64,000 bases of DNA from Burkholderiales bacterium (lineage in GTDB: Bacteria; Pseudomonadota; Gammaproteobacteria; Burkholderiales; Burkholderiaceae_C), in assembly GCA_025350145.1 (NCBI GenBank), contig JANXYH010000101.1, forward strand, positions 1-64,000, given 5' to 3'. Every line of letters begins with the position of its first letter. Within the stretch, counting starts at the first letter, position 1. The notes under the pieces were generated by a model that was not told the origin of the DNA, searched no databases, and worked only from the letters and a program-made list of their open reading frames with translations. The position numbers were made by a program, and so were the translations under genes. Of the stretch, positions 63,802 to 64,000 are shown piece after piece.

Positions 63802-64000
63802 TTATGCGCCGGCCCGCCAGGCCCGGCGGTTGACCCCGGCAGCGTTGATCAGGCCGTAGGCGACGATGCCCAGGGCGACGGCGATGAAATTGCCGTCTAG
63901 CCCCCAGAACTGGCTGAGGATTGCGCCGCCGCCGGCGGCGATCGCCAGTCGGGCCAGGCCGGCGACCACCGCCGCGCCCAGCCGGCCGGCGCCGATCGAG
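63802..64000 (-). CDS. C-terminal part of a MATE-like membrane transporter (runs off the window)
   Basis: The minus strand is open from the window end to TAA at 63804-63802 and encodes 65 residues: GAGRLGAAVVAGLARLAIAA, then ILSQFWGLDGNFIAVALGIV and AYGLINAAGV, ending RRAWRAGA. The alternation of hydrophobic helices and the GAGRxxxxxxxGLxRL and GxxGxFIAVALG pieces resemble the last helices of MATE-family exporters. Only the C-terminus is visible, so the family call is tentative. Confidence 0.55.
   Translation of the reverse strand, partial: SIGAGRLGAAVVAGLARLAIAAGGGAILSQFWGLDGNFIAVALGIVAYGLINAAGVNRRAWRAGA

Overview
The window is GC-rich throughout and reads as a chromosomal segment of a betaproteobacterium, most likely order Burkholderiales (Comamonadaceae or the Rubrivivax/Leptothrix type). 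This is inferred from the gene families: an adenosylcobalamin-dependent ribonucleotide reductase, several TRAP and tripartite tricarboxylate (TTT/Bug) transport proteins, a PEP-CTERM protein and a urea/aromatics catabolic flavour. No rRNA, tRNA or CRISPR array was seen.

Left edge (1-1.9 kb): the end of a type III CRISPR-Cas locus, with a Cmr1-like RAMP protein that appears cut by an in-frame TAG, preceded by a CARF-type NE0113-family protein. 2-14 kb: an alpha/beta hydrolase, two flavin monooxygenases (one Baeyer-Villiger type), a MATE pump, a class II ribonucleotide reductase with a LexA-like box in front of it, a K+ channel and a class II glutamine amidotransferase. 14.4-21.9 kb: two gentisate-pathway genes (dioxygenase and maleylpyruvate isomerase), separated by a DUF1778/GNAT toxin-antitoxin pair on the other strand, then a complete branched-chain-type ABC importer (SBP-HMGF).

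22-36.4 kb: orphan ureE, a Gfo/Idh oxidoreductase, a HAD hydrolase, an AlkB-type alkane hydroxylase, a HI0933-like flavoprotein, a PEP-CTERM protein with a HEXXH motif, a cytochrome P450, and an overlapping operon SBP-ATPase-permease-ureD divergent from hydroxyisourate hydrolase. A MAPEG protein and an orphan oligopeptide-type SBP follow. 36.7-38.7 kb: tctBA without tctC.

38.7-48.1 kb: the most coherent block. A minus-strand operon (uronate dehydrogenase, TRAP transporter DctPQM, SMP-30 lactonase, galactarate dehydratase) diverges from a FadR-type GntR regulator, a Bug SBP and an HpcH/HpaI aldolase. Together these predict uptake of a hexuronate or related sugar acid and its oxidative breakdown to pyruvate and tartronate semialdehyde. 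48-58.8 kb: an O-methyltransferase, a second MAPEG protein, a second Bug SBP, a glyoxylate aminotransferase divergent from a 1017-residue FAD/Fe-S dehydrogenase, and a 1340-residue hybrid histidine kinase.

59-64 kb: a two-subunit molybdenum hydroxylase, then an accessory patch with an IS5-type transposase remnant, a DUF4258/YgiT-type zinc-finger toxin-antitoxin pair, a multiply frameshifted and truncated IS5-family transposase, and finally the C-terminus of a second MATE-like transporter running off the window.
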